Shown here one piece after another: positions 25,878 through 38,073 of a stretch of DNA of 64,000 nt. Where the stretch lies: contig JAGMUV010000005.1 of NCBI GenBank assembly GCA_020744425.1, positions 2,852,001 through 2,916,000 of the forward strand, in the 5' to 3' direction. Source of the stretch: Dactylonectria macrodidyma (Eukaryota > Ascomycota > Sordariomycetes > Hypocreales > Nectriaceae). The position numbers and the translations under genes were made by a program. Every line of letters starts with the position of its first letter. Within the stretch, counting starts at the first letter, position 1. The notes beneath the pieces are model-generated. The model saw only the letters and a list, made by a program, of their open reading frames with translations, had not been told where the DNA came from and made no database searches.

Positions 25878-26050
25878 GACGGTGCTGTGTGACCGTGTCT
25901 CGTCCCAAAAAATGAAACGCCGTTTGTGCCTGCCATATACATGCGCCCCAACTTTCAGGTGGTTGGAGTCGTCCCAGAACCGGTTGTCAATCCCTCGATG
26001 ATTCCATCGTGACTGGTTCGTGACTCGTGTTCTTTTTCGTCGCTTGACCG

Positions 26051-28256
26051 CTATCGTCCATTGACCTTCTTCCCTCCCATCTTTAGTCGTTCCTTGCAGT
26101 CTTCGCAATACCATTTTGCTATGTCTGGTTAGCCATGGTCTACTGGTATCAAAAGATTGAGCTGAGGATTTACCCTTTGTTGTGGGAGCAACCTTGAGGC
26201 CAACACATTCCAGATGGAACCACTCTCGAGGGCACCCATCGGCATCGCACGCCACCATCTCACCGTAACTGACACTGTTGCAGTAGCAATATGTCGGCTC
26301 GTCCGCATCAATCTCTGCATCTTCTTCATCGCCCTGAATGCTGCTATTGGTATCTTCGTTCACCAAGTGGCTAACAAGGGCGTGGATTGTAGAACCGGTC
26401 TTTTTCTGTGTCTTTTTGTGGATTCCGGTACCTTCGGAGTTCCGTGATGACCGCGACCGGGCCGCGTCCTGGAAAGATGCCAAAGCTGGCGTTGAAGGTT
26501 TACTGGCTCGCCCGCTTTTCGTTGTGACTGTAGCGGTCTGAGGAGTTGGCGGTACTGATTCGCTTTTCCGTTCAATCTCCTCCGGCTTGTTCTCCTTCTT
26601 GGTTACCACTGGTGCTGGCACTGGGACCGGTTCTGGTCGTTCGGGCTCCTTTTTCGCTGGTTCTGTCTTGATGGGAACAATCGGCTCCTTTGTCACCTTG
26701 GGCTCGGGTACCGACCTCGGCCAAGCACTGGATTGTGGAGTATTGGGATCTGGCGTGGCAGCTACATTCCCGTTCGGTTTATTGGATGCTGAAGAAGTAG
26801 GGCGCGCCTTGCCGTTCTCCAAATTGGCTGATTGTAACGAATTCTGACGCGCGCGTGTTGGTACTGGGACTGGTGCAACGCTCGGCGCAGGAGATGGCTG
26901 GACAATGGTAGGTTTGGGCTCGGGGAGTTCGGTGAGCACAGGAGACGAGGTGGCCGAGAGAGCAATGGGAGTGACACCGTTCCTGCTAAAGATTGCTACA
27001 TTAGAGAACTGTTGTCGAGCGACTATAACATGGGGTAGAACACACCTTTTCTTCGATTGGCCGCTCCCGGACGGAAGGGCCTTTCTCTTCTTTGGGCCCT
27101 CAGGCGCCGGAGTGGCTCTAGGACTTGTTGTTTTTGCTTTTGGCGCAGCAGCTCCAAACACGGTGCTCATTGCGCGGTCAGATGTCACGCCATTTGTTGG
27201 TTTTTCCACTTTGCGTCTCTTCTGTGGAGGGTTACTGCTGGGCGTAGCGGCTGTTGTTGTCGTTGTCGGAGTGGTCGTGATACCTAAACCAACGTTGTTG
27301 GCTTCTGTCGTCTTGCGGGACTTGCTGCCCTGTGGCTTCTTGTTCTCGCTCTTATGTCGACCCTCGTGATCGTCAAATTCGTCGTCGTGATTGTGGGCAT
27401 TATTGGCGTTGTTGGTTTGGTTCCTCGACGCCTTCTTGGCGAGGACGGCCTGCTTCCGAGCATCGCTCCTAGCCGCTGCCTCGTCGGCCAAGGCCTGTGC
27501 CGCTGCTGAGATGGCGGCGGCGCCATCGCGTCGCGCGCGGTCGGCTTGTGACGACCGCCCAGTGCGATTCTCAGGATAGGCCCAATGGGTGGTGCTCCCC
27601 CATTTGGTCTCTTCGCTGAATTCGTTCTCCAGGTGAGGCCAGACATCGTCGATGCGAGCTAGCTGGGCCTGAAGGGCCTCGTTGGCTGTGGAGATGACGT
27701 GGTTCTTTTCTTCTAGCGACACTAACATTTCTTGAATTTTGATCGCCGTCTGGCGATAAAGGTGTCGGCGAGGAAGATTGGACGGGTCGAAGACGAGATC
27801 TTTGTGGGAGTTGTCGGCAGATGGCACAAGATGCGGGCCGTTGGTTGCAGCAATCCCGCTGGAGCTGTTCTGCGCGCTCATGGGCGCAGAGCCCGGGGCA
27901 ATGCTGCTCGAAGCCTCATTGCTCGGGCGTGGCTCGGGGAGGGGCGCCTTGGCCGCGGCAGCGACGAGCCGGAAGAGCTGATCTTCGGGAGCGAAGAGTT
28001 TGGCGTCGACCTCCTTCAGAAGTGTGAAGTGTCGAACAAGCTCCTTGGGGAGCGCGGTGATGGCATCGGCAAAGTGCGTGATCGCTGGGAAGATCTCGAT
28101 GGGCTGGTCACTCAGGGACCCAGCGCCGACGAGGTCTCTGCCGCTGGCGCGACCGACGTTGGCTGAGCTTCGCGGAGGGTTCGTCCGCGTCTGTCGAACC
28201 GGCTGCGATCTTCGGTGCGACGGAGTATCTGCCGCAGGCGGCTTGGCCGACTTCAT
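26051..28256 (-). CDS. PHO23: ING-family PHD-finger protein (Pho23-like)
   Basis: Chromatin reader of the ING family. By similarity to yeast Pho23 it is probably a subunit of the Rpd3L histone deacetylase complex, binding methylated H3K4. Exons 28256-27046, 26985-26174 and 26118-26051 join to 696 residues in frame. The N-terminal ING helices are visible in [19 protein letters not shown] and in [18 protein letters not shown] long Ser/Pro/Thr-rich linker follows. The C-terminal C4HC3 PHD finger runs from [16 protein letters not shown] through [14 protein letters not shown] to KWYCEDC, the last cysteines coming from the third exon. Intron 1 is 60 nt without a stop, so retention would add 20 residues. 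Yng2 of NuA4 is the alternative, but YCYCN-x-V-x-YGEMV is closer to Pho23. Confidence 0.85.
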
Positions 28257-29017
28257 CGTGGGCGAAGCAAATGTAGAGAATTGGGGAGATTTCGTTCGAG
28301 CTGATCGGGAGTGGGACGAAGAGAGGCAGTAGGCGAGAGTGTTGGACTTGGGCGGTGTTGGTGGGCGCGTAACGTGAAATCGACCTGGCAGGAGAAGAGG
28401 CTAGGTCATGTTGTATCTTTTGCACGATTGAACTGCCGAGGGAACGCGGAGGCGTGGAAAGAAGAGGTGGAGGCCAGCAGGACGCAGAGGCAGATGGATG
28501 GCTCGCTCCCATTTGATTTTGGGGAAGCGAGCACTGGACTACCACGGCGGGAGTAGACGCAGCGGCGCCAGCACCCGCAACAGCGCACATGTCGGCCTCA
28601 GGCGCCCTAGACCAACACCAATCAGCGCCCATCAGAGGCAGCCCTGCAAGACCCAGGACCCGTACCTCGGAGAAACACCCTCCCGATCCCGGAGTGTTTT
28701 TCTTATCCGATAAGGGCCAGTCTAGTAAGCATTTCGTCATTGGCTTCGGGGTCAGGTCGAACTGGGTGTCACGTTGAACAAGAAGGGCCAGGCACGTTAC
28801 AAGGAGTAGATTGGGCGATTGTGTCTTTATTTGTTGATAAAATACATGTGAAAGATGTAACGATTATGCCTAAATGTACAGAATGGTATCCCTTGCCAAC
28901 GTATCCAGAGCAATGGATGCTCTGATGTCTGGCTCCAACTACACCTGAACAACTAACGCGCCTTACTACCATGGGATGAATGCATGTTTCTTGGGTATAT
29001 GCCGGATCGTTCTCAAA
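28257..29017. other. PHO23 promoter and RER2 3' flank
   Basis: About 760 bp between two minus-strand genes. No coding signal. It holds the PHO23 promoter and the RER2 terminator by position. Confidence 0.55.
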
Positions 29018-30233
29018 CTACTGGGCCATACTTCGCGTCTTCAAGGCTCGGCCTCCAGTTGGTGCTCCATCCCGGTCTCGCTGCTTTTGCCGCCACTGCC
29101 ACTCTAGCAAAATCCAGATAAAGTGCTGGAGATCAAAATCAGGCCATAGGGTATCGATGAAGAAAATCTGAGTGTCTTGATGGCATTGCCAGAGCATAAA
29201 ATCACTGAGACGCTCAACGCCGCTTGTTCGCACAAAAATGTCTAGAGGTGGGTCGTTTGCCGTGTACATGTGTTTGTCCAAGGTTTCGGTGGTAATTGAC
29301 TCGGGATTCGGTAGCCCTGAAAGACTGGCAGAACTGTTCCGTGCCCTGAGGCGTGGCGACGGCGAGTCTGGGTGTAGTGTGGGTGACGAGGAATCTCCGT
29401 CTCTGGAATCCTTTTCCCCTTCTTCGTCCAGGCTGGCTAATTCTTCCGGCGGGTCATCGTGGATGGTGGGCAAGCCGCCGTCACGGCCATCTAACTGTCT
29501 TGATAGAATCTTCTGCCTGATTCGAGAAGGCGAGAAGGGCGTGGTCTTGGGTGGTGTGGGAGCGAGGAATTCTTGGACGGTCGATTTCACTGCAGTCGTC
29601 ATCTCGGCTCGGGATGTATATGGGAAGCAGATGTTCAGGACGGCTCTATTGCACGTTAGCAATTGATACATATGCATGGCATTTCGTTATTGCGTACTTG
29701 TTGTTGTGCTTAGTTCGTGCAACCGCTTTGTCAACTACCTCGAGGACATCACCACGAATCATCTCTCGCTGTCCAAGTACCCGGACACGGGCACCATAGC
29801 GGTCCAGGATGTGGCCGTAGTTTGTCAACTGCTCAAGCTTCACCTTTGCTAGCTGCATGAGGCCTTCGACTTCATACTTCGGGCGGTTGAAGTTTTCTAT
29901 GCTGAAGGCATAGACGGTAACCACCTTGACGCCGCATTTGTAGCATATCTCCATTATCTAGTCATGACATGTCAGCATGGTGTCGGGAGCCATGGGATTA
30001 ACGGAACACACCCTAGCGAGAGCCTCAAACCCGTGGTGGTGACCCTCCACGGTCTCCATTCGGTGGCTTCGTGCGTATCGCCGGTTTCCATCCATTTCAA
30101 AGGACACATGCTGAGGAATGGGACCTTGCTTCAGGGCGCCGATGAGCAACTCTCGGAGTTGTCTCATGGCCCATTCTCCAGGAGGGGACTCCAGAATAAC
30201 CCTGCGAAGCAAGGAAGATGTGGCGTCTGACAT
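29018..30233 (-). CDS. RER2: Dehydrodolichyl diphosphate synthase (cis-prenyltransferase)
   Basis: Cis-prenyltransferase that elongates farnesyl diphosphate with isopentenyl units to make the dolichol precursor at the ER, feeding N-glycosylation. Exons 30233-30012, 29957-29698 and 29645-29018 give 369 residues with consistent phases. The catalytic aspartate is D48 in EMDGNRRYA. VTVYAFSIENFNRP is conserved region III, and IFVRTSGVERLSDFMLWQ with DTLWPDFDLQHFIWILLEWQ is the C-terminal substrate-binding part. Between ICFPYTSRAEM and the LDKHMYT block lies an acidic Ser/Pro-rich insert (about residues 188-275) that shorter homologues such as yeast Rer2 lack. The start was chosen at MSDATSS. The frame is open further upstream (to 30338) but without family sequence. 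Confidence 0.93.
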
Positions 30234-32352
30234 GTTGAATGATTGCGGGTGTACGTTTCGCGAGATTTGAGGGATGATGGAATGAAAACGAGACGTGTCG
30301 TCGGGGTTGTCGGCGATAGCAAGGGGCTGCAGGGGCAAGATGGAGATCGAGAATTAGAGGCGAAAGCAGCGGCACATTATGTGAGGATTTAAAAAAGAGT
30401 GTGGGAGGCGAAGATGGATGGTGACGACGAAGCACAGCAGAAGCCACGAGTCTCGAGTGGCGGAGTTGGTAACTGATGATGGGGCTTGTTGAGGCGCGTG
30501 GTTCCAACTACACTGTACAATCAAGGCGTGGAGAGTGCGCCGAGAGCTTTTTGTGCCTAGCTGCTTCCTGGGAGCTTGGCGAGCAAGGATGGATGTCCCT
30601 GGACCAATGAGAGTGCTGCGCACAACCAGCGTCATTCGTCGCGGCGCCGAGAGCTGATGACGGAACAGCACATGCGCAGGCCAAGAACGGCTTCTCGAAA
30701 CATGGTGATAGGACGGACAAGGATCGGAACAGGCTGGGACACTCGTATTGGACGTTTTTGTGGCTCGATTTATCGAATGCACTTTGACTGGGGAGCGGAC
30801 CAGTCCTTGATTTTGGAGCCACAAGGGGAAAAGGCGCTGTGAGACTTCGAGGCTTGGGATGATAGAATTGAGCTTCCCATGGCCGCTGACGCGTGAATTG
30901 AATATGGATGTTGGTTAGAGATGTGCAAGTGGTGATATCCTTATTTTCTCCTTTTCATCCTTTTCTTTTCGCTGCAGCATCCTTTACCGTTCATGAAGAC
31001 TGCCAATCAGCAAACGATCAGTTGGCACGAGCATCGCCTTACAGTAGGGAATCATATCACCGACCCCGCTGTTGCTGCACCCTGTACACGCCCAAGTCCT
31101 ATTAATCTCAACATGTCGTGCCTGAAAATTCTCAGTGAAATTTTGTGATGCCCGCCATGGTAGATGGGCCCCTCTTTGTGGCTTTTTCTTTGGTGTCTCT
31201 AGATCGGGTGGCACTCGACCGTTCATCGGAGCTGGCGCGGTCTGCTAAATGATGACGGATGCGTGGCGGCGTGCCTTGGAAGTTAGCTAGATCACATATT
31301 AGACATCTCGCTTCCTAAAATAAGGAACTGCATGATTCTTCACAATACGTAGGAATTGCTGAGAAAGTCGCAGAGAAAATAACATTAATGCGGGTGCTGC
31401 ATTCTGAGTTGTTAAATTGTTTTGAATTCCTCAGCGGATGCTGCAGCATGTGTTATTTCGTGTCTTGCCAAGCTTGCTTGTTGTGGACACGGGAGCACAA
31501 AACAAGGAAGACGTCATCACTCGCAGTTCCTGTTCGACGCATGCAGCTCAGTCAGCAATCACTCACAGGCATGCGCGACGTGACAACGGCGGTCTAACAG
31601 CTCAGTCATGCCCTATAATACCACGGCAATGCCATCGAGTTCCACTTGGGCATCGAGGGCGTTTTCGGAGGTTCCTATTAGGGACCCATAGATCCTGGCC
31701 TTTCGTCGTTATGGTTGAGGCTCAACGGCTTCCGACTGGCTGGTTGGGGGGAAGCTCGGTGAGGGCCTAGCAACCATGATGAGTGCTTACTGAGTAGTAT
31801 GGTGGGGTCTGCCACATGCTGCCATGTTACCACCGTTGCACCGCTACCATGGCGTCCATTGAGCGACTGATTCGTGATCTAGATGCGGCCGCTGGCGTTG
31901 CAGGTTTTTCTAGATAGCCGCCATGCCTTATCAGTTATGCCGCAAATGACAGGCTCGATCATGTTAAGCTCCCGTCTGTCTGAGAGAAGCCGGTCGGTTA
32001 CGGGAGGCGTAACTACCCCAACTTGGTAGCTGGAGGCTGGAGCTTTGCCCAACTCGTCATACCCACCTCCATAGCTTGGAATCAGTCCAAGGTGTCTCGC
32101 CTCCTCCGTGAAGCTGTTTTTTCCACTGCACCTCTCCCTTTTCCCCTCTCACCTCCTGTCTCGAGTACCAGTCTCGAGTACCAGTCTCGCAGGTGACTCG
32201 AAGACCGCTTGCATTTCTGTTACCTATCCTGCTCTTTTTCGCTCATCCACCGTTGCAATTGCAATTGCAACACTCTCCCAAATCGCCCCGCCGCCTCGCG
32301 TTACCCCTCGCCTCTACTCGCTGTACCTGTCGGCAGGCTCCCGCTTTGCGCC
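30234..32352. promoter_or_regulatory. Divergent promoter region of RER2 and the GH63-like gene
   Basis: About 2.1 kb between two divergent start codons, with no supportable gene. A CCAAT box lies at 30604-30608, about 370 bp upstream of RER2. A direct repeat of about 13 bp (unit TCTCGAGTACCAG, 2.5 copies) lies at 32157-32190, about 165 bp before the GH63-like ATG. The middle (31000-32000) shows nothing specific. Confidence 0.5.
32157..32190 (+). repeat. Short tandem repeat in the GH63-like 5' flank
   Basis: A 13-bp unit repeated about two and a half times, each copy containing an XhoI-like CTCGAG palindrome. It probably falls in the 5' untranslated region or core promoter of the gene starting at 32353. 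Confidence 0.7.
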
Positions 32353-35300
32353 ATGGTGGTCTTTGACGGTCACGAGTTCCTCACTGAGGAGGAGAGGCGC
32401 CTCAAGGAAGATCGCGATCGTGTCAAGTACTGGAAGAAATGGGGACCCTACGTCTCTGAGCGACAATGGGCCACAGGCAAGCCGCTTGACGTACACGACG
32501 CAAGCTCTTAATTGCTGACTTTCCCACAGTCCGAGAAGATTACAGCCCCGACGGGGACGCCTGGAGCCGTACGTTTGACCAACCCCTCTACTACACGTTA
32601 TGAACTGACAAGCTCGCTTAGATTTTCCCCACGATCACGCCCGGTCTCGAGCATTCAGGTGGGGCGAAGACGGCATCGCCGGCGTCTCCGACACTCATGG
32701 CTGGCAAAACATTGCCTTTTCCTTTTGGAACGAGGAAGAGTGCGTCTTATAATGCGAAAAACATAACATGCGCGAGAGCTGACTCATTCAAGTGATTTCC
32801 TCAAGGAGCGACTCTTTGGTCTTTCCAACCCACAAGGCAATCATGGAGAGGGTGTCAGAGAAGCCCACTTCCATGTTGACAACACTCCAGTTAGTAGTCA
32901 CCCGGTCCAAGAGATATTGCAATTGCGAACTTGCGCTAACTTGCACGACAGACTGTAATAGACCTCGCCACAAGACTTGCCTGTAGTAGCATGCTAATTC
33001 TTATTGCAGCACTCTTACATGAAGTTCCTCTACAAGTACCCCCAGAAGAAGTTTCCTTACCAGAAAATACTTGACGAAAGCGCTCTCAGGACGAAGGAAG
33101 ACCGAGAATATCAAATCACCGACACGGATGCATTTGACGAGGACAGGTACTGGGACATCTTTATCGAGACGGCCAAAGAAACCGATGACCCGGATGAGAT
33201 ACTTTTCCGGGTCACGGCCTGGAACAGAGGCCCCGACCCTGCTCCCTTGCATATCGTCCCCCAAGTCTGGTTCCGCAACACTTGGAGCTGGGGCAGAGAG
33301 CCCGAGGACAAGAAGCCATCCATCAAGTACCATGACGAAAATATGGTGAAATCAGACCACTGGAATCTTGGAGAGCGCTACGTTCTGTGCTCACCGTCCC
33401 CCGGTGTGGGATCCAGTGGCGAGGATGTGATGCCCAAGTTCATGTTCACTGAGAACGATACGAATTTCAAAGCTTTGTACGATCAGAAGAACGAGCAGCC
33501 TTATGTCAAGGATGCTTTCCACAGATACATTGTGGATGGCGAAAAGGACGCCATTAACCCCGCCAACAAGGGCACAAAGTGCGGCGCCTGGTTTAGCTTC
33601 AACGAAGATGGTGGTGTGAATCCTGGAGAATGCGCTGGTAAGCAACCCTTAGGTGTTCCGTACCCGAGCTCTGCTAATGGAAACCGCTAGTTGTGCGATT
33701 CCGGTTCTCCAAGCGGGATGATGCCTATCTTGATGAAGAAGAGTTCGACGATGTGATTGAGAATCGAATTGAGGAAGCCGATGAGTTTTACTACAGACTC
33801 AGTCCTCTGCCCATGGCCGATGATCTCCGCAACATCCAACGTCAAGCGTTTTCGGGTATGATGTGGACGAAACAACATTACTACTTCGTATGGGATCACT
33901 GGGCGAACGGTGACCCTACCATGCCCCCCCCACCCGACTGCCGCAAGGGAGTGAGGAACTCGCAATGGAAGCATATGCACTGCGACGATATTCTGTCGAT
34001 GCCTGACTCTTGGGAATATCCCTTCTTTGCGGCTTGGGACAGTGCCTTTCACTGTATCCCATTGGCCATGATTGACCCTGACTTTGCCAAGAAACAGCTC
34101 GACCTGTTCACCCGTGAGTGGTACTGTCATCCAAATGGGCAACTCCCAGCGTAAGATACCTCGATCAAAAGCATGGAGAACACAACTAATTGTCGCTAGC
34201 TATGAGTGGAACTTTGGTGATGTAAACCCGCCAGTCCATGCTTGGGCCACGTTCAGGACGTTCAAGATCGAACGCAAGATGTACGGTCGCCAAGATCTCG
34301 ACTTTCTTGAGCGGGTATTTCAGAAGCTCCTTCTTAACTTCACTTGGTGGGTTAACCGCAAGGACGCCGACGGCAAGAATGTGTTTGAAGGAGGATTCTT
34401 GGGACTGGACAACATTGGCCTATTCAATCGCTCCGAGCCTCTACCGACAGGAGGTGTGCTTGAACAAGCGGATAGCACCGGCTGGATGGCGTTCTACTGC
34501 CTCTCCATGCTGAACATTGCGCTGGAATTGGCCAAGCACCGTCGTATCTACGAAGATATCGCCTCGAAATTCTTCGAGCATTTCATCTTCATCAGTGACG
34601 CAATGACCTTCCGAACTGGTCACAAGGACGAGTCATCGTTGTGGAACGAGGAAGACGGATTCTACTACGATGCTATCTCATGGGGTGGGCCTTGGATCCA
34701 GCAGCTCCCTGTCAGGTCGCTCGTGGGCCTGATCCCCCTCTATGCGACGATCACGCTTGAACCCGAGCTGCTCAACAAGCTTCCATCGTTCAAGAAGAGA
34801 GTCGATTGGTTCATGGAGCACCGCTGTGACTTGGCGGAGAGAAACATGGCCAGCATTCGGAAGCGTGGAAAGGGAAACCGACTCCTGCTCTCTATCGTCA
34901 GCAAGGACAGACTCGAGAAGATTCTCAAACGGATGCTTGACGAGGACGAGTTCTTCAGTGATCATGGAATTCGGTCGTTGTCTAAGTTCCACAAGGAGAA
35001 CCCTTTTTCCATGGAGGTTAATGGGCAAAAGTTTGCCGTCGGATACGTCCCAGGCGACTCCGATAGTGGTCTTTTCGGAGGCAATAGCAACTGGAGAGGC
35101 CCTATTTGGTTGTGCGTCAACTTCCTCCTCGTGGAGTCGCTGCAGCGTTTCTACTTGTTCTACGGACCAGAGTTCCAAGTCGAGTGCCCAACAGGCAGTG
35201 GGGACTACATGCATCTTGGCAAGGTCGCTGAGGAGATCCAGCACCGTCTGCAGCATCTGTTTGCTCGGACAGACGACGGTCGACGAAGCATCAACGGAGG

Positions 35301-35849
35301 GGATGACCGCCTCGACTTTGACCAGCACTGGAAGGACTACCTCTGGTACTACGAGTTTTTCGATGGTGATTCTGGGCGTGGTCTAGGCGCAACCCATCAG
35401 TGTGGGTGGACGGGGCTGATTGCTCGTATGATTCACGACACAGGGTACGTTCTTTCCATGATACAATATTCAAAGAGGAAAGCTAACTTGCAGCTAGGGT
35501 GAACTGTCGTCTCCCCCAAACCCCTCGAACACCATCTATCGGAATGTCACACTATTTTGATGAGATGGTCAGTCGGGATGTTGCCCATCACGGCCATCAC
35601 ACCCCCAGCATGCCTCGCATAAGGCGGTCGTCCACCGCACGTTCCATTGGAGCCCGCAGTGACTTTGACGATGATAGCCACTCAGTGAACTCAGTTCGCC
35701 TGGATGACCCTGAGCGGACCAGGGAGCGGAACGAGGCTGATGGCCACATGCACACCTACATCTCGGATCAGCTAAACAGGTACAAGGATGAGAATCTCTC
35801 TGGCAACTATGAGCACGATGATGAGTTCGAACCCAAGGCATCATCCTGA
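32353..35849 (+). CDS. GH63-like glycoside hydrolase, yeast YMR196W family
   Basis: Large cytosolic-looking protein of the uncharacterised fungal family containing yeast YMR196W, related to GH63 and mannosylglycerate-hydrolase-like (alpha/alpha)6 enzymes. Its substrate is not established. Eight exons (32353-32476, 32530-32568, 32622-32739, 32793-32889, 33010-33637, 33691-34150, 34200-35444, 35498-35849) join to 1020 residues with every phase consistent. Family blocks include [20 protein letters not shown] near the start, [65 protein letters not shown] and [16 protein letters not shown]. Intron 1 uses a GC donor (ACAG/GCAAGC). No GT donor nearby keeps the frame. Exon 2 is only 39 nt. No signal peptide is seen. 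The C-terminal exon is His/Ser-rich and acidic. Confidence 0.88.
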
Positions 35850-36405
35850 TTGGCTGAGCATGGAGACGCGAAGATGAAGAGGAAAAGGAGGATGAAAGTC
35901 TAGGCTGAAATAGTGAGACCGTTACGAGATGAACACAGGTACGGCATGGATTGTCGACGTCAATAGAGTGGCGTCATAGCTCGCGTGAGAATGAGAAAAA
36001 AAAGAAAATCTGTTTCGGGCACTAAAACCATGCGTTTTACTAGAATCTGAAGTGTTCGTGATAGTGGATTGTGCAGTGTATAAGTTGGTCACTATTAATA
36101 CCTGCTTGAAACACAGCTAGGCCTCAAGTAGCATCAAGTTTCAACATTATAAAGACTGCAAAGACGATCATCACAGAAGGGCAGAGGAATCAAGGGCTGG
36201 GGGGAATTGCATTTATTGCGCGCCCTATGCACACCCTCCTACACTATTCATTCCATCAACAACCCCCCAGAGCGACAGATCGCCGGGGATGCAAAAGTCG
36301 GAGCCCAGCAGCCGTTTGAGCCGTGGATGTGGTGGGTGAGCGACCGAGGGCCGAGCCCATGAGACGAGGCAAGGAGACTAAAGAGGTAGTTGTACTATGG
36401 TAATT
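35850..36405. other. Convergent 3' region of the GH63-like gene and ATP5
   Basis: 556 bp between two facing stop codons, so it holds both terminators. AT-rich near 36050-36170. No gene seen. Confidence 0.6.
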
Positions 36406-37481
36406 TTACAGGGAGTCGGTCAGGAGCTTGTTCATCTTGGCGATGCGGGCGGAGACGCTGAGGTCGATGGTTCGGTCGCCAATCTCGACGACGAGACCGC
36501 CAACGATGTCGGAGTTGACCTGGATGATTGCGTTAGAGGAGTGTGCATCTTTAGGAGCCAGATGGTAGATGCAGAACCGGCAGGGGGTTCAAGTTGAAAA
36601 CATACAGTGTTGGTAACCTTGAGCTTCTGGCCAGCACCAATGTAGGAGGACTTGGAGACGGCAGTCTCCAATCGGCTAAGGGTACGCCTGTCGAGGGGCT
36701 AGAAAACGACGTGTCAGCCCATCAAATCCATTGAATCCATCAGACATTCCATTTCGCAGCCAGGGGCGACGCCAATTCCTCCCTCGCTTGTGCTTCGTAT
36801 ATCCGACGGAATTCGACATCAATCACGTACCTGGGCGCTGGTGACAGTAACCTCGATCTCGCCGCGGGCAGCAGAGACGAGGGTGGCGAACTTCTCGACG
36901 ACGCCGGGCAGGAGGCCGAGTCGGTTGTTCTCGGCGAGGGTGCTGAGGAAGTTCTTGACGGTCGCGTTGGAGCCGCCGGCCTGCTTGACGAGCTCCTCGA
37001 CGATGGCGGACTTGTCGGCGTCGGTCAGGGTAGGCGTGGCGAGGACGGAGACGAGCTTGGGGTCCTTCTGCAGGAGGGCGCCGAGGCTGGCGAGAGCATT
37101 GGCCGTGGGGTCGAGGGCTGACGTCTTGACGGCAGCTGTGTACTAAATTGACGCAAAAATGTTAGCGACGGCGACACGGAGATCCATTGGCCCGATACGG
37201 GGACTTGGCGATGGCATTCGCGGTGCCAATTGGCATCGAACGACGACGGTAAAGGCCCCGGGAGGTGTATGCAACGGGCGGCGAGGCTTCTCGATGGAGG
37301 GCGGGCAGTTGTTTACCAGAGCAGTGGCATAGGTGCCGTCGACGCCGAAGACGGCCACGGGAGCCTTGACCTCGGTGGGAGCGGCCGCGGCGGCGAAGCA
37401 GCGGACGGGGGCGGCGCGGAGGGCGAGGGCGCGCTGGGGAGCGGCGGCGCGGACGGAGCGGAGGACTTGTCGCGAGAACAT
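36406..37481 (-). CDS. ATP5: ATP synthase subunit 5 (OSCP), mitochondrial
   Basis: Oligomycin-sensitivity-conferring protein, the top of the peripheral stalk that links F1 to the stator in mitochondrial ATP synthase. Exons 37481-37317, 37142-36831, 36698-36606 and 36519-36406 give 227 residues, all junctions in phase 0. The first ~30 residues (MFSRQVLRSVRAAAPQRALA) are Arg/Ala-rich without acids, a typical mitochondrial import sequence. The delta/OSCP fold follows, from VAVFGVDGTYATALY through LASLGALLQKDPKLV and FLSTLAENNRLGLLPGV. The C-terminus contains the hallmark IVGGLVVEIGDRTIDLSVSA. Length and order fit the family. Confidence 0.95.
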
Positions 37482-37802
37482 GGCTGCTGCTGAGTCGACG
37501 AAATTGGCGATGGAGGGGAGAGGGAGGGTTTTGAGAATGACGGCTGTAGTTCGAGCTTCCCGGGTTTTCGATACGCCTAGGTTGTTGCTGTCGGCAATTT
37601 TCGGGTGTTGATGCCTGGGCGCCGTAAGGCATCCACTTTGGACGGGGATTAGGGGATTACATAAGACGTGGGCAGAGTGAAGCTCCTCAACAACTCGTTG
37701 CGAACATCTTTTATGAGCCCAGAGGTCAAATGAAAGTCGCATGATGCTGATAATTTCAATTTTTTAGGACTTGTATTCTGCTATGCCGGACGTGTGCACA
37801 TT

Positions 37803-37836
<34 letters not shown>

Positions 37837-38073
37837 CAAATAAGTGCGCGATGATGGATTCATACATGTACAGCTGTTCTTGGTTGATTGAGCCTCACAG
37901 TACCTAGAGGACCCTTGTACATGCCATCCAAGCACCCCTCCTCACACAGCAACATCCGTGTCGGCTCTCATCATAACCATAACGTTCGTGTAATTTCGCA
38001 TTTCACTGTCCTCTAAGGTCCTGCCTTAACGCCAAAAACTCCCAGCTCGCATCCATTAACGTGCCCCTCTTGC
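37482..38073. other. ATP5 promoter and MOB1 3' flank
   Basis: 592 bp between two minus-strand genes. It includes a 32-bp T run at 37805-37836, 324 bp upstream of the ATP5 ATG. No gene seen. Confidence 0.6.
37805..37836 (+). repeat. T32 homopolymer
   Basis: Uninterrupted run of 32 T (A32 on the ATP5 coding strand). Such poly(dA:dT) tracts can keep promoters nucleosome-poor in fungi. Its length in the true genome may differ because homopolymers are error-prone in assemblies. Confidence 0.85.

Larger units (their letters stand above)
21460..26050. other. 4.6-kb gene-free stretch
   Basis: No supportable gene between the F-box gene start and the PHO23-like gene stop. It contains CA-rich simple sequence (22921-22958), a TACCTAGGTA palindrome with extra AGGT copies (23747-23764), ATTGG (inverted CCAAT) near 22434 and a 26-bp A run (25852-25877). 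It must include the F-box gene promoter and the PHO23 terminator. The size suggests a long leader, a non-coding transcript or extended regulatory DNA, but the sequence does not show which. Confidence 0.55.

Noticed and set aside
25743..26050. Extension of the PHO23 frame past the PHD finger, including a polyphenylalanine run
   Set aside because: Splicing at 26174/26118 completes the PHD cysteines and reaches a stop at 26051. The extension translates the A26 tract.
36790..37611. Plus-strand open frames across ATP5
   Set aside because: They are antisense to a clear four-exon OSCP gene.
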